DNA of 64,000 bases from Mesostigma viride (lineage: Eukaryota > Streptophyta > Mesostigmatophyceae > Mesostigmatales > Mesostigmataceae): contig RPFO01000153.1 in NCBI GenBank assembly GCA_009746045.1, positions 188,001 through 252,000 on the forward strand, read 5' to 3'. The stretch's first letter is position 1. Each line of letters opens with the position of its first letter. The notes below the pieces were generated by a model, which saw nothing but the letters and a program-made list of their open reading frames with translations, was not told where the DNA came from and ran no database searches. Below are positions 49,201-59,402 of the stretch, in pieces. The position numbers were made by a program, and so were the translations under genes.

Positions 49201-50481
49201 ATCCCTGTGCGACATAGCGGCCTGCTCTGCTGCTGACATCTTGTCGGCATCCTTCAGCACAATCCGGAGCACTTTCAGATCTGGCTGAGGTGCCAGCTGT
49301 CGCGACGGTTTCACCCCAGGAAACCGCAATCTGATGCGAGCGAGCACGAGACGATGATCAGATTCCACCGTGCTGACAGAATCTTGCAGGACGCGAGCAT
49401 CGACAACTGAGGGGCGCTGAGCCCGACGTACGCAGACATAATCAAGGCACACCACCCGATCCGACGGCCCAAAAAAGGTGGCCAGCTGCTCAGCGGGGCG
49501 TGCGAAAGAAGCATTGCATGCAACCAGCGCAGATTCTGCCAGCAGATTCGCAAATAAAGGCGTGTTACCGTTGGCTGTCGTGTTGGTTGGGGAATACTGA
49601 GCGCCCCCAGTGCCAACTGGCAGCGTGGCGTTGGCGTCGAGCAGCATAACCAGGAAGTGCCGAGCTGGGATGTTGGCCTCCTCCTCCTTGAGGGCGTCGA
49701 AGAAGGCCTCACGTTCCGCCTGAGCTCGACCCGCATGTGGTGCATATCCCACGATAACGGTTAGCGTGTGGTGTGAATGGCCCTCAGTGGCCGAAAAAGT
49801 GGCCACTAGCACACGCGGGGACCGCAGCACGATGGACTGGAGCTGCTCTGATGCTGCCGGCGAGCACAAGAGGCCCACACCACCTTGGCCCGGCGCGTCG
49901 CCGCCACCATAGTGGAACCGCCAGCCTGCACGCAGGTCGTCGACCAGCAGACCGTTGACCGCGTGCTGAGGGTCAACGGTGCGTCGGTGCTCCTGGACTC
50001 CAAGAACAGCGATCTTGTTGTCGGCGCACAGGGCGATCAGCTCGTCGACGCGTTGGCGTGCTGGGGTGCCGCCGCTCGTAGAAGGATCTGCAGGGAGGGT
50101 GCGCACGTTAAAACTTGCAATACCAAGAATGGGCCGTTGCCCTATTAGCGGGGGGGTGGGGGTGGGGGTGGGGGTGGAGAAGGGTAGTGCTGGAGGTGGG
50201 GGTGGGGTGGGGGGGGGGAGGGGAGGGTGGCGATTGGGGTTAATGCTTGTCAACGCATGGAGGCTTTCTTTCAGGACGGATATGCGTCGTCTCCGTCCTG
50301 GCTGGGGTCGCCGGCGTGTCGACTGGGCCTCATCCCGCTCAAGGCGGGCTAGGAGGCGTGTGAGGCTGGTAAATTGGCGGGAAGGTTGACCGTGGCGTGC
50401 CTGGCGACCTTGCATCCTGATCATGCTCGCACGGTGCGACATGAGGATGGAAAGGGGCTTGTTTATAAAGGCTGTGCCCAA
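46274..50481 (-). pseudogene. LINE ORF2: APE endonuclease plus reverse transcriptase, broken
   Basis: The endonuclease (about 50110-49300) shows ASFNVRTL, GVQEHR, LLDANATL and SDHRLVLARI, the catalytic motifs of APE-type nucleases. RT motifs follow: KNKGSPADPGNYRGV, TQHGFRSGRNT, DFIKAFDSVFW (48590-47990), then after the hAT insertion YLFIIVVEYVM and IIYADDTTLF with the catalytic Asp pair (about 47110). The C-terminal part has MLRSIFRVGY and RLQLVGHLARTNQVDT. Frame breaks occur near 49130, 48630 and 46830. Likely inactive. Confidence 0.88.
47327..47982. mobile_element. 656-bp hAT-type MITE inserted in LINE ORF2
   Basis: The terminal inverted repeats tagggctggcacatc are perfect for 15 bp (47327-47341 and complement 47968-47982). 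An exact 8-bp target-site duplication, gtaagaag, flanks it (47319-47326, 47983-47990), the hAT hallmark. Both arms are rich in ACCCGAAC/GTTCGGGT motifs, a likely subterminal binding array. There is no transposase ORF. Excision restores the RT frame between EGSTTSVRT and PMPFTEG. Confidence 0.9.
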
Positions 50482-50516
50482 AGCCTATTGTACCGCGAGG
50501 CCGCGAGGGTGTGCCC

Positions 50517-51849
50517 TTACCGGGCGCCATCCATACCCGGGACGTGCGTAGACGATGATGACGCAGCTGGGGCGGGCCTGGTACGGCCCGACTTGTGCCG
50601 CTTGTTAGGAGCCTGCGCCTCCGTGCGCTGGCCGTTGATGAATAGCACGGGGGTGTCGTGGACGAGGCGGACGTAGACCTTCTGGCCTTCATTCCTGGCC
50701 TTGATCGCCACGTCGCTGCCCAGCAGACCATTCTTGATGACTAGCTGGGCCGGTGAGAGGAGGTCGTCGAGGCTCGGCGCGTTTCTCCCGCCTAGGAGCT
50801 TGCGGGCCTGGAGTACCTTCACCTTGCTGGCCACATTCGCAAAGGTCACCCGGATGGGGCCAGGCTGGCCCGCCATCCAGGCTGCCGACTCAATGCGGAT
50901 GCGTTCGTTGCCCAGTTGCAGCCGGCCCACGATGAGGCTGTGGTACAGGCGTTGCGCTAGCATCAGGTCCGTTTCTGGCTGCTGCGACCTGGAAATACCG
51001 GACCACTATACTGCGTGAGCGCAGGTCCTCCTCGATAGCAGTCTTGTGGGCTGCAGCCCCCCTGCGTGCGGCATCCTCCATCAGGTTGGCAATGTCCGTC
51101 TGTTTGACCATGTTAGCGTAGCTGGTGGCCGGTGCGGGGGCGGCTGGTTGGGGCGGGCTGGTCAGGGCGGCCTTGACCTCGGCAATGCTGGAGTGGAGCT
51201 CAGCAGTGTCTTGACGGATAGCGGTGGACAAGGCGCCGAGTTGGGCAGCCATGTCTGCGACTTTCTTATTGAGCTTGTGCAGGTCTGCTTCCGGGGAAGC
51301 ATCGGGGGTGTTGGCGGTGCCGTGCTCGGCGTCCTCGAAAGCGGCAAAGAGTGCCCGGAGGCAAGGGGCCTGCGCGTGACTCAAGAAAACAGAAAGTCGA
51401 AGCTGTGGCTCGTCCAATTCGGCGAGCTCGTTCACTGGAATGGTCCCGCCAGACGCGTAAGGAAAGTATATCTCCTTGCCGTTGTCGTGCAGGTGGCGCA
51501 GGATAGCCTGCGCCTGCTCGGCGGTAAGCGAAAAGAACCGCTGCTCGTCGACGACCTGGCCAGGCATGAAGGATGCTGGGTCGAACTCAGCGTCGTTAGC
51601 GTCGTCGTCGTCGTCGTCAATGGGGGTGGCCTCGCTGGGTTGAGAAGACGAGGGCAAAGGGACCTGGCGATCCATCTCGTCGGCTGGGTTGACGCAAATC
51701 CGCTTGGAGGAGGCGGTAATGGCTGCCTCGCTGGCCCGGGGCTGCGTCGCAAGGGTTTCCGCATCTGCAGTTAGTTGCGTAATCGTGTTGGGCGCTGAAG
51801 CTTCCCCCTCGGAGAGACTATGGGAGGCGGTTGACGGAGTTTCTGCCAT
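50517..51849 (-). pseudogene. LINE ORF1 (L1 ORF1p-like RNA-binding protein), one frameshift
   Basis: It starts at ATG 51849 (MAETPSTASHSLSE). An acidic stretch (about residue 75) is followed by an N-terminal domain (AEQAQAILRHLHDNGKEIYF), a coiled coil (ADLHKLNKKVADMAAQLGAL) and an RRM-like fold (RSIVVRYFQV). The frame breaks near 50950-50985 and resumes with SLIVGRLQLGNERIRIE and the C-terminal domain. In L1 elements this protein coats the RNA as a trimer. The N-terminal part differs from the ORF1 of copies A-C. Confidence 0.8.
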
Positions 51850-52409
51850 AGCTGGTTCCGGGAAAATACGAACCCTGCCTGTGCTGCGTTTTTTGATATT
51901 GCGCTAAATCTTGGGCGATGGCGGCTGAAAATTATGTCATCGTGTTCGTCATCAAAAGGCGCATCCACTGCAATTTACCCGACCAAATTTCATGCCCGGA
52001 TGTAAAAGTTATGAGCATTCTCGGCATCCATAGCTCGCCACACCGTAAAAGGAGCTTGAAGACTTGTGTCGGGGACGTAACAGTAACGCTTAGTAGCGGT
52101 AGAATTAGGCAAGCAGCCCATGCAAACCCTCCTCCTCTGACGGACTTCTACACGGCGATTGATAGCTCTCGTCAAGCCCGATCTGAGCTGCAGCATCAAA
52201 GTCGCCCAAACTCCACTTTTCCTGCCAGCCAGATATTTTGCAAAAGGTGGGCGGTGAGGTTTACGCAGCCGAAATCTCCAGGCGTCCTAACTTAACGCGG
52301 GGTCAAAACTTAAGAATCGTCGTGGGGATGACTGTAATGCAAATATACAATCATCGACGAGACAACTGGTCAGCGCAGGCCAGAAATCTGGAGAGACAAT
52401 AGATAGATG

Positions 52410-53235
52410 TTTGCCCCGCAACCTCTTGTTCCCGCAGGGCGGCCCTGTAGTAGCTGCGGGCAGGCCTTGGACCCCACTGGGACCCACTACCTGTCATGCC
52501 GCATGGGTGGCCAGCAGAATCAGAATTGGTACTTGTACTTGCACACTGTTCTCCTGAAGGTGGTGCTCGCCATGGTCCGGTCCGTTTTCCCCCACGCGAA
52601 CATCCGGCCGGTCTGAGGATGCGGACGGCGCGGCTTTCTACTCCCCCAACCACCGACCTGACATCGTGGTTCTGGACTTTGAGGGCTAGGCGGCCAGCAC
52701 TTGCTCATTGACGTTTCTGTGGGTCGCCCCTTGGCTCTTAGCCATGGATGTGGTTGGTGCATCCCAGGCGGCGGGCTACACGGCGGATCAGGCTGAGTGG
52801 GCCAAGCTCACGGCCTATGGGGACGTTGGGCACCACCGGGGGGTGCCCTTTGTCTTGGAGGATTTCGGGGCCATAGGGACCCTGACCGCCGGCTTCTTTA
52901 AGGAGTGCTGCCGGCTCCGGGAGGACCGCCTGGACCTGGAGGGCCAGCGGGCCCCTTGGTCAGCGCGGACCTGGACATCGTATATTGGCGCCACGCAACG
53001 CCTTTCGCCGGGTAGCGATTACCCGGGCTATGGCTGACATCTTGCTCCGTCGCACACGAGCTGACTTTGCGGCGCAGCACGGTTATTAGGCTGTTTTACT
53101 TCATTAATTCCGCGGTGTGGATCGAGTGTCCCATGCCGGCTGTGTAGTTGTTTTGTCGTGGTATCCCTTGTTAGCGTTGGCTTTGTTTATTTTTTCGTGG
53201 GTGCCTTTACTCTGATGTAAGTAATTATATTTTTT
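52410..53235 (+). mobile_element. 5'-truncated LINE of a second type (zinc knuckle + PD-(D/E)XK endonuclease end)
   Basis: It encodes a CCHC-like knuckle (CSSCGQALDPTGTHYLSC, ~52450-52500), then SPNHRPDIVVLD and, after a frameshift near 52690, LLIDVSVGRP, as in restriction-like endonucleases of R2/NeSL/Dualen-type LINEs. The family tail (VLEDFGAIGTLTAGFF) and a stop at about 53090 follow. The 3' UTR ends in poly-T-rich sequence. It is flanked by aatagatagatg (52398-52409, 53236-53247). Confidence 0.8.
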
Positions 53236-53846
53236 AATAGATAGATGTCAAGCTTATGATGATTGTCTCATTGAATTGAAGTGCCTGTTCAAAAGCAATG
53301 AGCAAGTTGAATTCATTCGTGGGGTTTCAGTAAGTCCATGCATGCACTGATCGCGCGCAGGGCCCATGTTGGCAGGCTGCCTTGCATGCATGCGTGGAAT
53401 ATTGTACCAGTTCCTACCCAGCATTTGTATCATTCTCCACGAGCCTTCTTGAGGCATTTAAGCGCGACATTTTTGCCCCCATGCTACTCACTGGTGAGCT
53501 GGACATGTCGGCTGTCCGCCTCCCCCGCGCGCGGGGGAAGGCTGGCCCGGCACCCGTGCTCCTCACCTTAGTACATGGCGGACAAGCTGGCCGCAAGAAG
53601 CTCTCGAGGACTCGCTTCACGCTGGACGACGACTTGACCCTGGCCCAGCAACAGCGGCGACGCGAGCTATGGCCGACCTACCTTCAGCTCCGGCAGAGCG
53701 CAAGGGGGAAGCCGGTATACTGGAGGGGGGCGGTCATCCACGTTGACCACAAGCCCTGGCAGCCCCCTCCTGCCACCTCAGACTAGGGAATCCATACCAG
53801 TAGTGTAGATTAGTCAGGCTTAGCCTAGCATGTGGCCCACGCGCAT

Positions 53847-55863
53847 TGAATTGAATTGAATTGAATTGTAACATAACTCCGTTGGGAGTATATGTAGCAC
53901 ATAGCCCTTGAGAGGGGGCATATGGCCTATCATACATCCTAAGCTACTTCCTGCAAGGGTGGGGATGTAAAGGACCCTTGCTCTAGGTGCACCAGGGCAC
54001 GTGCATCCCCATGATCTTCAAGCTATGCCCAGCGAAGGGGGAGCCTGTCATGGGGGGGGAAGATCAGCATAGCTATACAAAGGCTAAAGCGTGGCTCTCA
54101 GCAGAGAGTTACTCCCTGCATGGGCACAACATAACTAAATAAGGCTAGGCATCATCTGGAGTGTGGCTCATCATAGGCACACATGTACATGATTAAATAA
54201 AGCGCGTGGCTTAGCTGGGATAGTGCCTCTAGGAGGCGTATGTAATGTACATGGCCACGGTCTATCTATTCTACACTACTACTGCTGTATTCCCCTAAGC
54301 TGGGGCGTCTGGAGTCGCTGGGGCCGCGGGGGGGGGGGTGTCGCCTGCCAGGGCTTGTGGCCGACGTAGATGGCCGCCCCCTTCCAGTACACCGGCTGGC
54401 CCGCCTTGGTCTGCCGGAGCTGGAGGTAGGTCGGCCATAGCTCCCGTCGCCGTTGTTGCTGCGCCAGGGTCAGGTCGTCATCAAGGGTGAAGAGAGTCTT
54501 CTCGAGCCGCTTGCGGCGTCTGAGAAAAGAAATCTTGTCCGCCGGGGTCTTAAAGGTGAGAAGGAGCGGGGGCGGCCCTGCCTTACCCCGCGCGCGGGGA
54601 AGGCGGTGGGCGGCCAGCTCGATCTCACCAGTAAGGCCCATGCGATCAAGGATTTCTCTCTCAAAAGCACGCGCAAGCTTCTCGGAATTCTCACCTTCCT
54701 CCATCTTGAGATTCTTGACAATGACGTTAAGGCTGCGCTTGGCGAGCTCGGCCTCCTCGCGGAGGTCAAGCGTCTGCCGTTGGAGCTGGGCTGCGACGGC
54801 GGAGGTGGTGGAGGTGGTGTGTTGCTTAAGCATGTCCGCCCAGGTGGTGCATGATGGGAGGAGCATCGCCGACCAGGCCAGCCGGGGCTGGCTTGGCGGC
54901 AATGTCCTTCACCGCCTGGGCGGTGAGGCCTGCGGTGTTCTGCAGAACCTCGATAGCGATGGCGTTATCCTTAAGACGCTGGTCGATGTCGCGGAGCTGG
55001 GCGATGATGGAGTCGGTGGAGGCGGAGGGGGGGGGTGGAGGCGAGGAGGGCGGCGGTGGCGGTGGGGATGGTGGGGAGCTCAGCAGCCAGCGTGCGCACA
55101 TTGGCAGCAATGGGCGACACGTGCTGTGAGAAGGCGTCGTGGAGGTGGCGGAGGAAGGTGGATTCGGTAACGGGGCAGGGTTGCAAAAGGTCGAAGGCCG
55201 AGCGCTTAGTGATGGTAAAGAGAGCTGCGAGCTGAAGGCGGGGGCGAGGCCAGCCGGCCATGTTGGCCGAGGTAGGGGCGTCAGCTGGGCGGTCGGAAAA
55301 CCGGCCGTCAGCTCCGTTGCGGAAAAGGTGGGTTCTGGAATGGAACTGCTCGCACAGGGCCAGCAGTGAGGCGTGGGACCCGTAAAACACGAGCTCCAGT
55401 AACTTGGAGCAATGTATTTCGAAAAAGGCAAGCCTGTTGATGTCGAAGGTGGCAAAAAGCCGATCAACGTCAAAATCTCGCTCAGACCAGCCAGGTTCGT
55501 CTGAGCGACTGCGCTTGGGATCAGGCGAGGCTGAGGGCGAGGCAGGAAGCCCGGGAGGGTGCTGGGCGACTACCAGTGCGCGACTAGTGTCACTGCCGCC
55601 TGCCGGACCTGATGGCGAAGCTGCAGCCGGAGCTGCAGACGTATTTTCATTGCCGAGCGCAGCCGTCAGGCTGCGTTGCGTCGATGGGCGTTTGCTCATC
55701 GTATATTGCGTAATAGCGTCGGAAAATTATATCAGCATGTGCGTCTTAGAAAGACGAAGCGATTGTGATATTCACGACTAAATTCGGTGCTCAAACGTGA
55801 AAGTTATGAGCTCCGCCGTCAGCCATGGCTACCTCGTGGCTCGTGGCTCGTGGCTCGTGGCTC
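53847..55863 (-). mobile_element. ORF1-only element copy C, full length, nested in copy D
   Basis: 2,017 bp, minus strand. The AATTC-type tail is at 53847-53867 and the hairpin (complement ctccgttgggag) at 53877-53888. The 3' UTR extends to ~54278, ORF1 is 54279-55699, the 5' UTR 55700-55830, and a (GAGCCAC)n 5' extension runs to 55863. It is flanked by the 15-bp duplication gtggcccacgcgcat (53832-53846, 55864-55878). The insertion lies in the copy D 3' UTR in opposite orientation. Confidence 0.88.
54279..55699 (-). pseudogene. ORF1 of copy C, best-preserved ORF1-only protein
   Basis: It starts MSKRPSTQRSLTAAL at 55699. The N-terminal domain has WSERDFDVDRLFATFDINR and LLELVFYGSHASLLALCEQF. 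After a frameshift near 55025 a coiled coil follows (IIAQLRDIDQRLKDNAIAIE). After another near 54850 come the RRM (SLNVIVKNLKMEEGENSEKL, HRLPRARGKAGPPPLLLTF) and the C-terminal domain (FTLDDDLTLAQQQRRRELWP, VYWKGAAIYVGHKPWQ). That domain order is the L1 ORF1p order. Two or more frameshifts make it a pseudogene, but it reads more cleanly than A or B. No RT or endonuclease follows. Confidence 0.82.
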
Positions 55864-56243
55864 GTGGCCCACGCGCATGTGCGCCCATAATGGCCCCCAT
55901 GGATGTTGCCTTCAGAATTTAGCCTAGCCATGCCTATAATGGGACCCCCATGGATGTTGCATTAAGAATTTAGCCATGCTATGCCTATGCAGAGAGATGC
56001 TCTCTGTTGAGAAGCCATGCCCTCGCCCTCGTATAGCCATGATGATCTTCCCCCACATGGCATGCTCCCCCTTAGCTGGGCATAGCGTGATAGACCATGA
56101 GGGTGCGGGTGCCCTGGTGCACCTAGGGCAAGGGTAGCTTACATTCCCACCCTTGCATGAAGTAGCCTAGGATGTATTAAAAGCCATATGCCCCTTCTCC
56201 GGGATATGTGCTACATTGACTCCCAACGGAGTTATGTTCCTAA

Positions 56244-56343
56244 TTAATTAATTAATTAATTAATTAATTAATTAATTAATTAATTAATTAATTAATTAAT
56301 TAGTTAATTAATTAATTACTTACTTACTTAATTAATTAATTAA
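56244..56343 (+). repeat. AATT/TTAA tail of copy D
   Basis: A tandem AATT tract with one TTACTTAC block directly follows the 3' hairpin region of copy D and ends at its target-site duplication. It is the tail added at insertion, later expanded. Confidence 0.9.
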
Positions 56344-56354
56344 TTTGTATCATT

Positions 56355-57092
56355 GGCGAAAAGATGATGCATCCTACATGTGATGCATCTGATTTCTAGA
56401 CCAACCGCCCGAGCCTCTAGCGCCAGGCAGTCCAGCCAAAGTTGGGCAGACTTCCAGCTTCTCGATGAGCGTGATGTCGTCGGCATAAATGAGGTCAGCC
56501 GTAGTAAATTCTGCTTGTTAGTCGGCCCCCCTTCTCCAAGCTCGTTCGTGATCGCGAGGCCAGGGGCACGGCCTGCAATGCTACCAAAGCGAGCACGTGC
56601 CTGGCGCATAACATAATCCACTACAATAATAAACAGGTACGGCGACAGGACGCAACCCTGCCAGACGCCCGGCCGGTCTGCAGTGGGCATGGCGGGGTAA
56701 TGCCGTGTTGAGTGCGCACCGAAGTGGTCGACCCCTCATACAGCGTGCGGATGACGGTAATCAGGGGAGTGGGGACGCGAGCGCGAGCAAGTACAGCCCA
56801 TAGAGCGTCCCAGAGGACAGAATCAAAAGCCTTGATGAAGTCGACGAAGATCAGGATATGGCGGGAAACTCACCAGGTTGCAGGAGAGCGATTTCCTCGA
56901 AGAGGCGACGCGCGACGAAGATGGCCATGACGGTGTTGCGCCCAGGACGAAAGTCCGTTTGACTTCCCCCTAGGTGACAGTCGAGAGCAGAACGAAGGCG
57001 GTTGAGGATCATGCGCATGAACAACTTGAGCGCGGCGCTCTGGATGCAGACTCCGCGGTAGTTGGCGGGGTGGTCAGGGGAACCTTTCCCAG
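56355..57092 (-). pseudogene. LINE reverse-transcriptase fragment
   Basis: Minus-strand pieces read GSPDHPANYRGVCIQSAALK, FRPGRNTVMAIFVARRLFEE (57090-56860), then DFIKAFDSVLW-like and EGSTTSVRT (56860-56700), then GVWQGCVLSPYLFIIVVDYV and a degraded YADD region (56690-56400). It covers RT from motif 1 to just past the catalytic Asp pair, with several frame changes. Related to the RT of the 46089-52068 LINE. Neither terminus of the parent element is seen. Confidence 0.78.
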
Positions 57093-57254
57093 CTGATGCC
57101 TTAGCATTATTTAGCCATGTACATGTGTGCCTATGATGTGCCACACACCAGATGATGCCTAGCTTTATTTAGTTATGCTGTGCCCATGCACAGAGCTACT
57201 CTCTGCTGAGAAGCCATGCCCTAGCCATTGTTAAGCCATGATGATCTTCCCCCC

Positions 57255-58660
57255 TTTGGGGAGTTGGCTTCCGGAGGAATTGGACGGCGCCCTTGCTCGC
57301 CTGCGGTACGATGCGGCGGTCGGGGCCGACCACCTTTCTGCTGAGCTGCTGAAGACCCCTGATCTGGCGGTTAGGGATCTTCTGCTGGCGTTCTGCAACC
57401 GTGTCCTGCTCTCTGACGAGCCTCCGCCTGCTGAGTGGCAGACGGCCATCCGCGTCATGCTGTACAAGTACGCGGACGACACCACCCTCATCGCGCGCCC
57501 CGAGCACATTCAGACCTGGCTGGACTGTCTGGGCCTGGAGGCGAGGGCGGTGGGGTTGGAGATTAGTGTCAAAACTGAGGCGATGGTGATTGGGGCCTCC
57601 AGTCGCCCACCGCTGCCGCGCCTGCTAGACGGGACGGAGGTCCCACTCCGCGACCGCTTCAAGCTGTTGGGGAGTTGGCTTCCGGACACTGCCGACGATG
57701 TGGACGCCCGCATTGGCCTGACCTGGGCTAGGCTCCGTTCGCTCAACACCTACTGGCGCTCCAAGGGCCTGGACGAGCACCGCAAGCGCATGCTCTTCAA
57801 GGTCCTCGTCCTCACGGTGCTCACGTATGGCGCCGAGGCGTGGACACTCACGGCAACACTGGCAGCCAAGCTAGACGGCACGGTAACCCGGATGCGTTAG
57901 CCTGTCCTTTTAGCTAGCCGCGCCCGATTGCAGCTGTGGCATGCCTTTGGCATGAAGGAGACTGGGGGTCTCTGCCCTTTCTCCTGTAGTGCACACACAG
58001 GGATTAAAAGCACTTCGGTGCTCCGTGACTCCCCAACGGGAGCACGAGTTTAATTAATTAATTAATTAACCCGGATGCTCCGACAGGTCCTGAATGTCGG
58101 GTTTTCTCAGCGTAGGTCTTTAGAGTCTTTGTATCACGGTATGCCGCGCATTTCGGACGAGATTAGACAGCGTAGGATAGCATTTGTAGGACATCTTGCT
58201 CGCACCAGCCAGGTCGACACCGCCCTTGGTCTGGCCGGTCCCCAGCGGCTCGGCCAACCGGGGCGGCACATTTTGACCTGGCCTGGCCCCAAGAACATTC
58301 CTAAAAAGGTAGGGAAACATGCCATGACCTATACCCAGATGTTGCTGGACGACCTTGTGGTCCCAGCCCAGTTTGAGTACCGCATCCACTCTCTCTCCCG
58401 TCTTTGGACTGCCATGCAGGACAAGACGCGGTGGAAGAAGATTGTCAAGGCGCACACGCCAGCCCCTGTAGGCAAGCCGCCTCCCCCCAAACGGAGGAGC
58501 CGTTTTGATGAGTAGCGTAGATAGGCTTTTCTAGACTAGATATAGCTCAGAGTTAGGTTAGTTCGATTACGCGGCTTCCTCCACACCACCCATCCAACCT
58601 GGAATATGTGCTACATGATCTCACCCAACGGAGACATGTTATAATTTAATTTTTTTTTTA
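57255..58660 (+). mobile_element. 5'-truncated LINE with internal RT deletion, nested in copy E
   Basis: The ORF2 remnant reads LARLRYDAAVGADHLSAELL ... AIRVMLYK and then jumps to YADDTTLIARPEH, losing the RT core. The C-terminal part continues to a stop at 58515 (RRSRFDE). A second, tiny LINE copy interrupts it at 57896-58066. The 3' UTR, hairpin (caaCGGAG type near 58625) and T-rich tail follow. Flanked by atcttcccccc (57244-57254, 58661-58671). Confidence 0.85.
57896..58066 (+). mobile_element. 171-bp LINE 3'-end insertion in ORF2
   Basis: It matches the terminal sequence of the 46089-52068 LINE (gactccccaacgggagcacg, then TTAA tail), in plus orientation. It is flanked by the 12-bp duplication taacccggatgc (57884-57895, 58067-58078). 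It adds a stop codon right after the junction (GTVTRMR*). Removing it and one duplication restores GTVTRMLRQVLNVGF. Confidence 0.9.
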
Positions 58661-58848
58661 ATCTTCCCCCCTATGTCTGCGCCCCTAAATGCTGGAATAC
58701 ATAGTGGTGTGCAGGTGCACTTTGTGCACCCAGAGCAGGTGTAGTTTACACCCTACCCTTGCAGGAAGTAGCCAAGAGTGTATTAAAAGCCATATGCCCC
58801 TCCTCAGGCTCAGGGATCTGTGCTACATGTACTCCCAACGGAGTTATG

Positions 58849-58997
58849 CTACAATACAATTCAATTCAATTCAATTCAATTCAATTCAATTCAATTCAAT
58901 TCAATTCAATTCAATTCAATTCAATTCAATTCAATTCAATTCAATTCAATTCAATTCAATTCAATTCAATTCAATTCAATTCAATTCAATTCAATTT
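58849..58997 (+). repeat. (TTCAA)n tail of copy E
   Basis: About 29 perfect pentamers follow the hairpin end of copy E. All reading frames through it (for example IQFNS repeats) are artefacts. Confidence 0.95.
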
Positions 58998-59356
58998 CTT
59001 CGAGATTTGTGACCTTTTTTGGCAGTTGCACAATGAATGAATTAATTGTTGCATTAAAAGTTGCGCTGAATGTCCAGGATGCCTGCGGAGGGTCATAATA
59101 AAGATCCAGGTTCGATTTCACGCGGATCTGTTTGAAACTTCGGATTTTGGTCTCTCTTATTGCCTCTAGCTCACTCAGTCCGCGTGGTGCCGATGTTAAA
59201 TGTGGTGCCGAAATCAAATATGAGATGATGAGTTAGGTAGGTGAACTTTGAACTTGTCGAGTGTGGGAGTGTGAAAAAGTCAAGGTTGTAATCAATAGCA
59301 AGATGATACTCACAGATTAACAGCAATGCTGCCACAGAACAGGCTGCTCATGCTAC

Positions 59357-59402
<46 letters not shown>

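Larger units (their letters stand above)
46089..52068 (-). mobile_element. Full-length APE-type LINE, about 6 kb
   Basis: It carries a 5' UTR (52068-51850), an ORF1, an ORF2 with endonuclease and reverse transcriptase, and a 3' UTR with a hairpin (ctccc-caac-gggag, complement near 46108-46121) and an AATT tail (46089-46102). It is flanked by a 12-bp duplication, tcggggacgtaa (46077-46088, 52069-52080). Both ORFs are frameshifted, and ORF2 is also split by a hAT-type MITE at 47327-47982. It is the only near-complete source-type LINE in the window. Confidence 0.88.
46020..52334. mobile_element. Small TA-flanked DNA element (pogo/mariner-like ends), split by a LINE
   Basis: The ends are inverted: cagtcatcccc at 46020-46030 and its complement at 52324-52334, each next to TA. 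A second shared block (ccccgcgttaagtta) lies close to both ends, offset by 21 bp on the right. Removing the LINE at 46089-52068 and one duplicated target leaves only about 310 bp (46020-46088, 52081-52334), so it is a MITE. No transposase. Confidence 0.65.
53435..56343 (+). mobile_element. ORF1-only element copy D, 5'-truncated, split by copy C
   Basis: Its own sequence is 53435-53846 plus 55879-56343. It starts inside ORF1 (FKRDIFAPMLLTGELDMSAV, RTRFTLDDDLTLAQQQRRRE..., stop near 53786), and the 3' UTR is opened by copy C after ~60 bp. The UTR resumes at 55879, reaches the hairpin (ctcccaacggag, ~56221-56232) and ends in a ~100-bp AATT/TTAA tail. The outer target-site duplication is tttgtatcatt (53424-53434, 56344-56354). 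Confidence 0.83.
57093..58997 (+). mobile_element. ORF1-only-family 3' UTR copy E, split by a LINE
   Basis: The pieces 57093-57254 and 58672-58848 join into one 5'-truncated plus-strand 3' UTR of the ORF1-only family, ending in the hairpin (ctcccaacggag, about 58836-58847) and a (TTCAA)n tail (58849-58997). The interruption is the LINE at 57255-58660, whose 11-bp duplication atcttcccccc marks the join. Confidence 0.78.

Noticed and set aside
58689-59098. IQFNS-repeat open frames in three frames
   Set aside because: Artefacts of the TTCAA pentamer tail.
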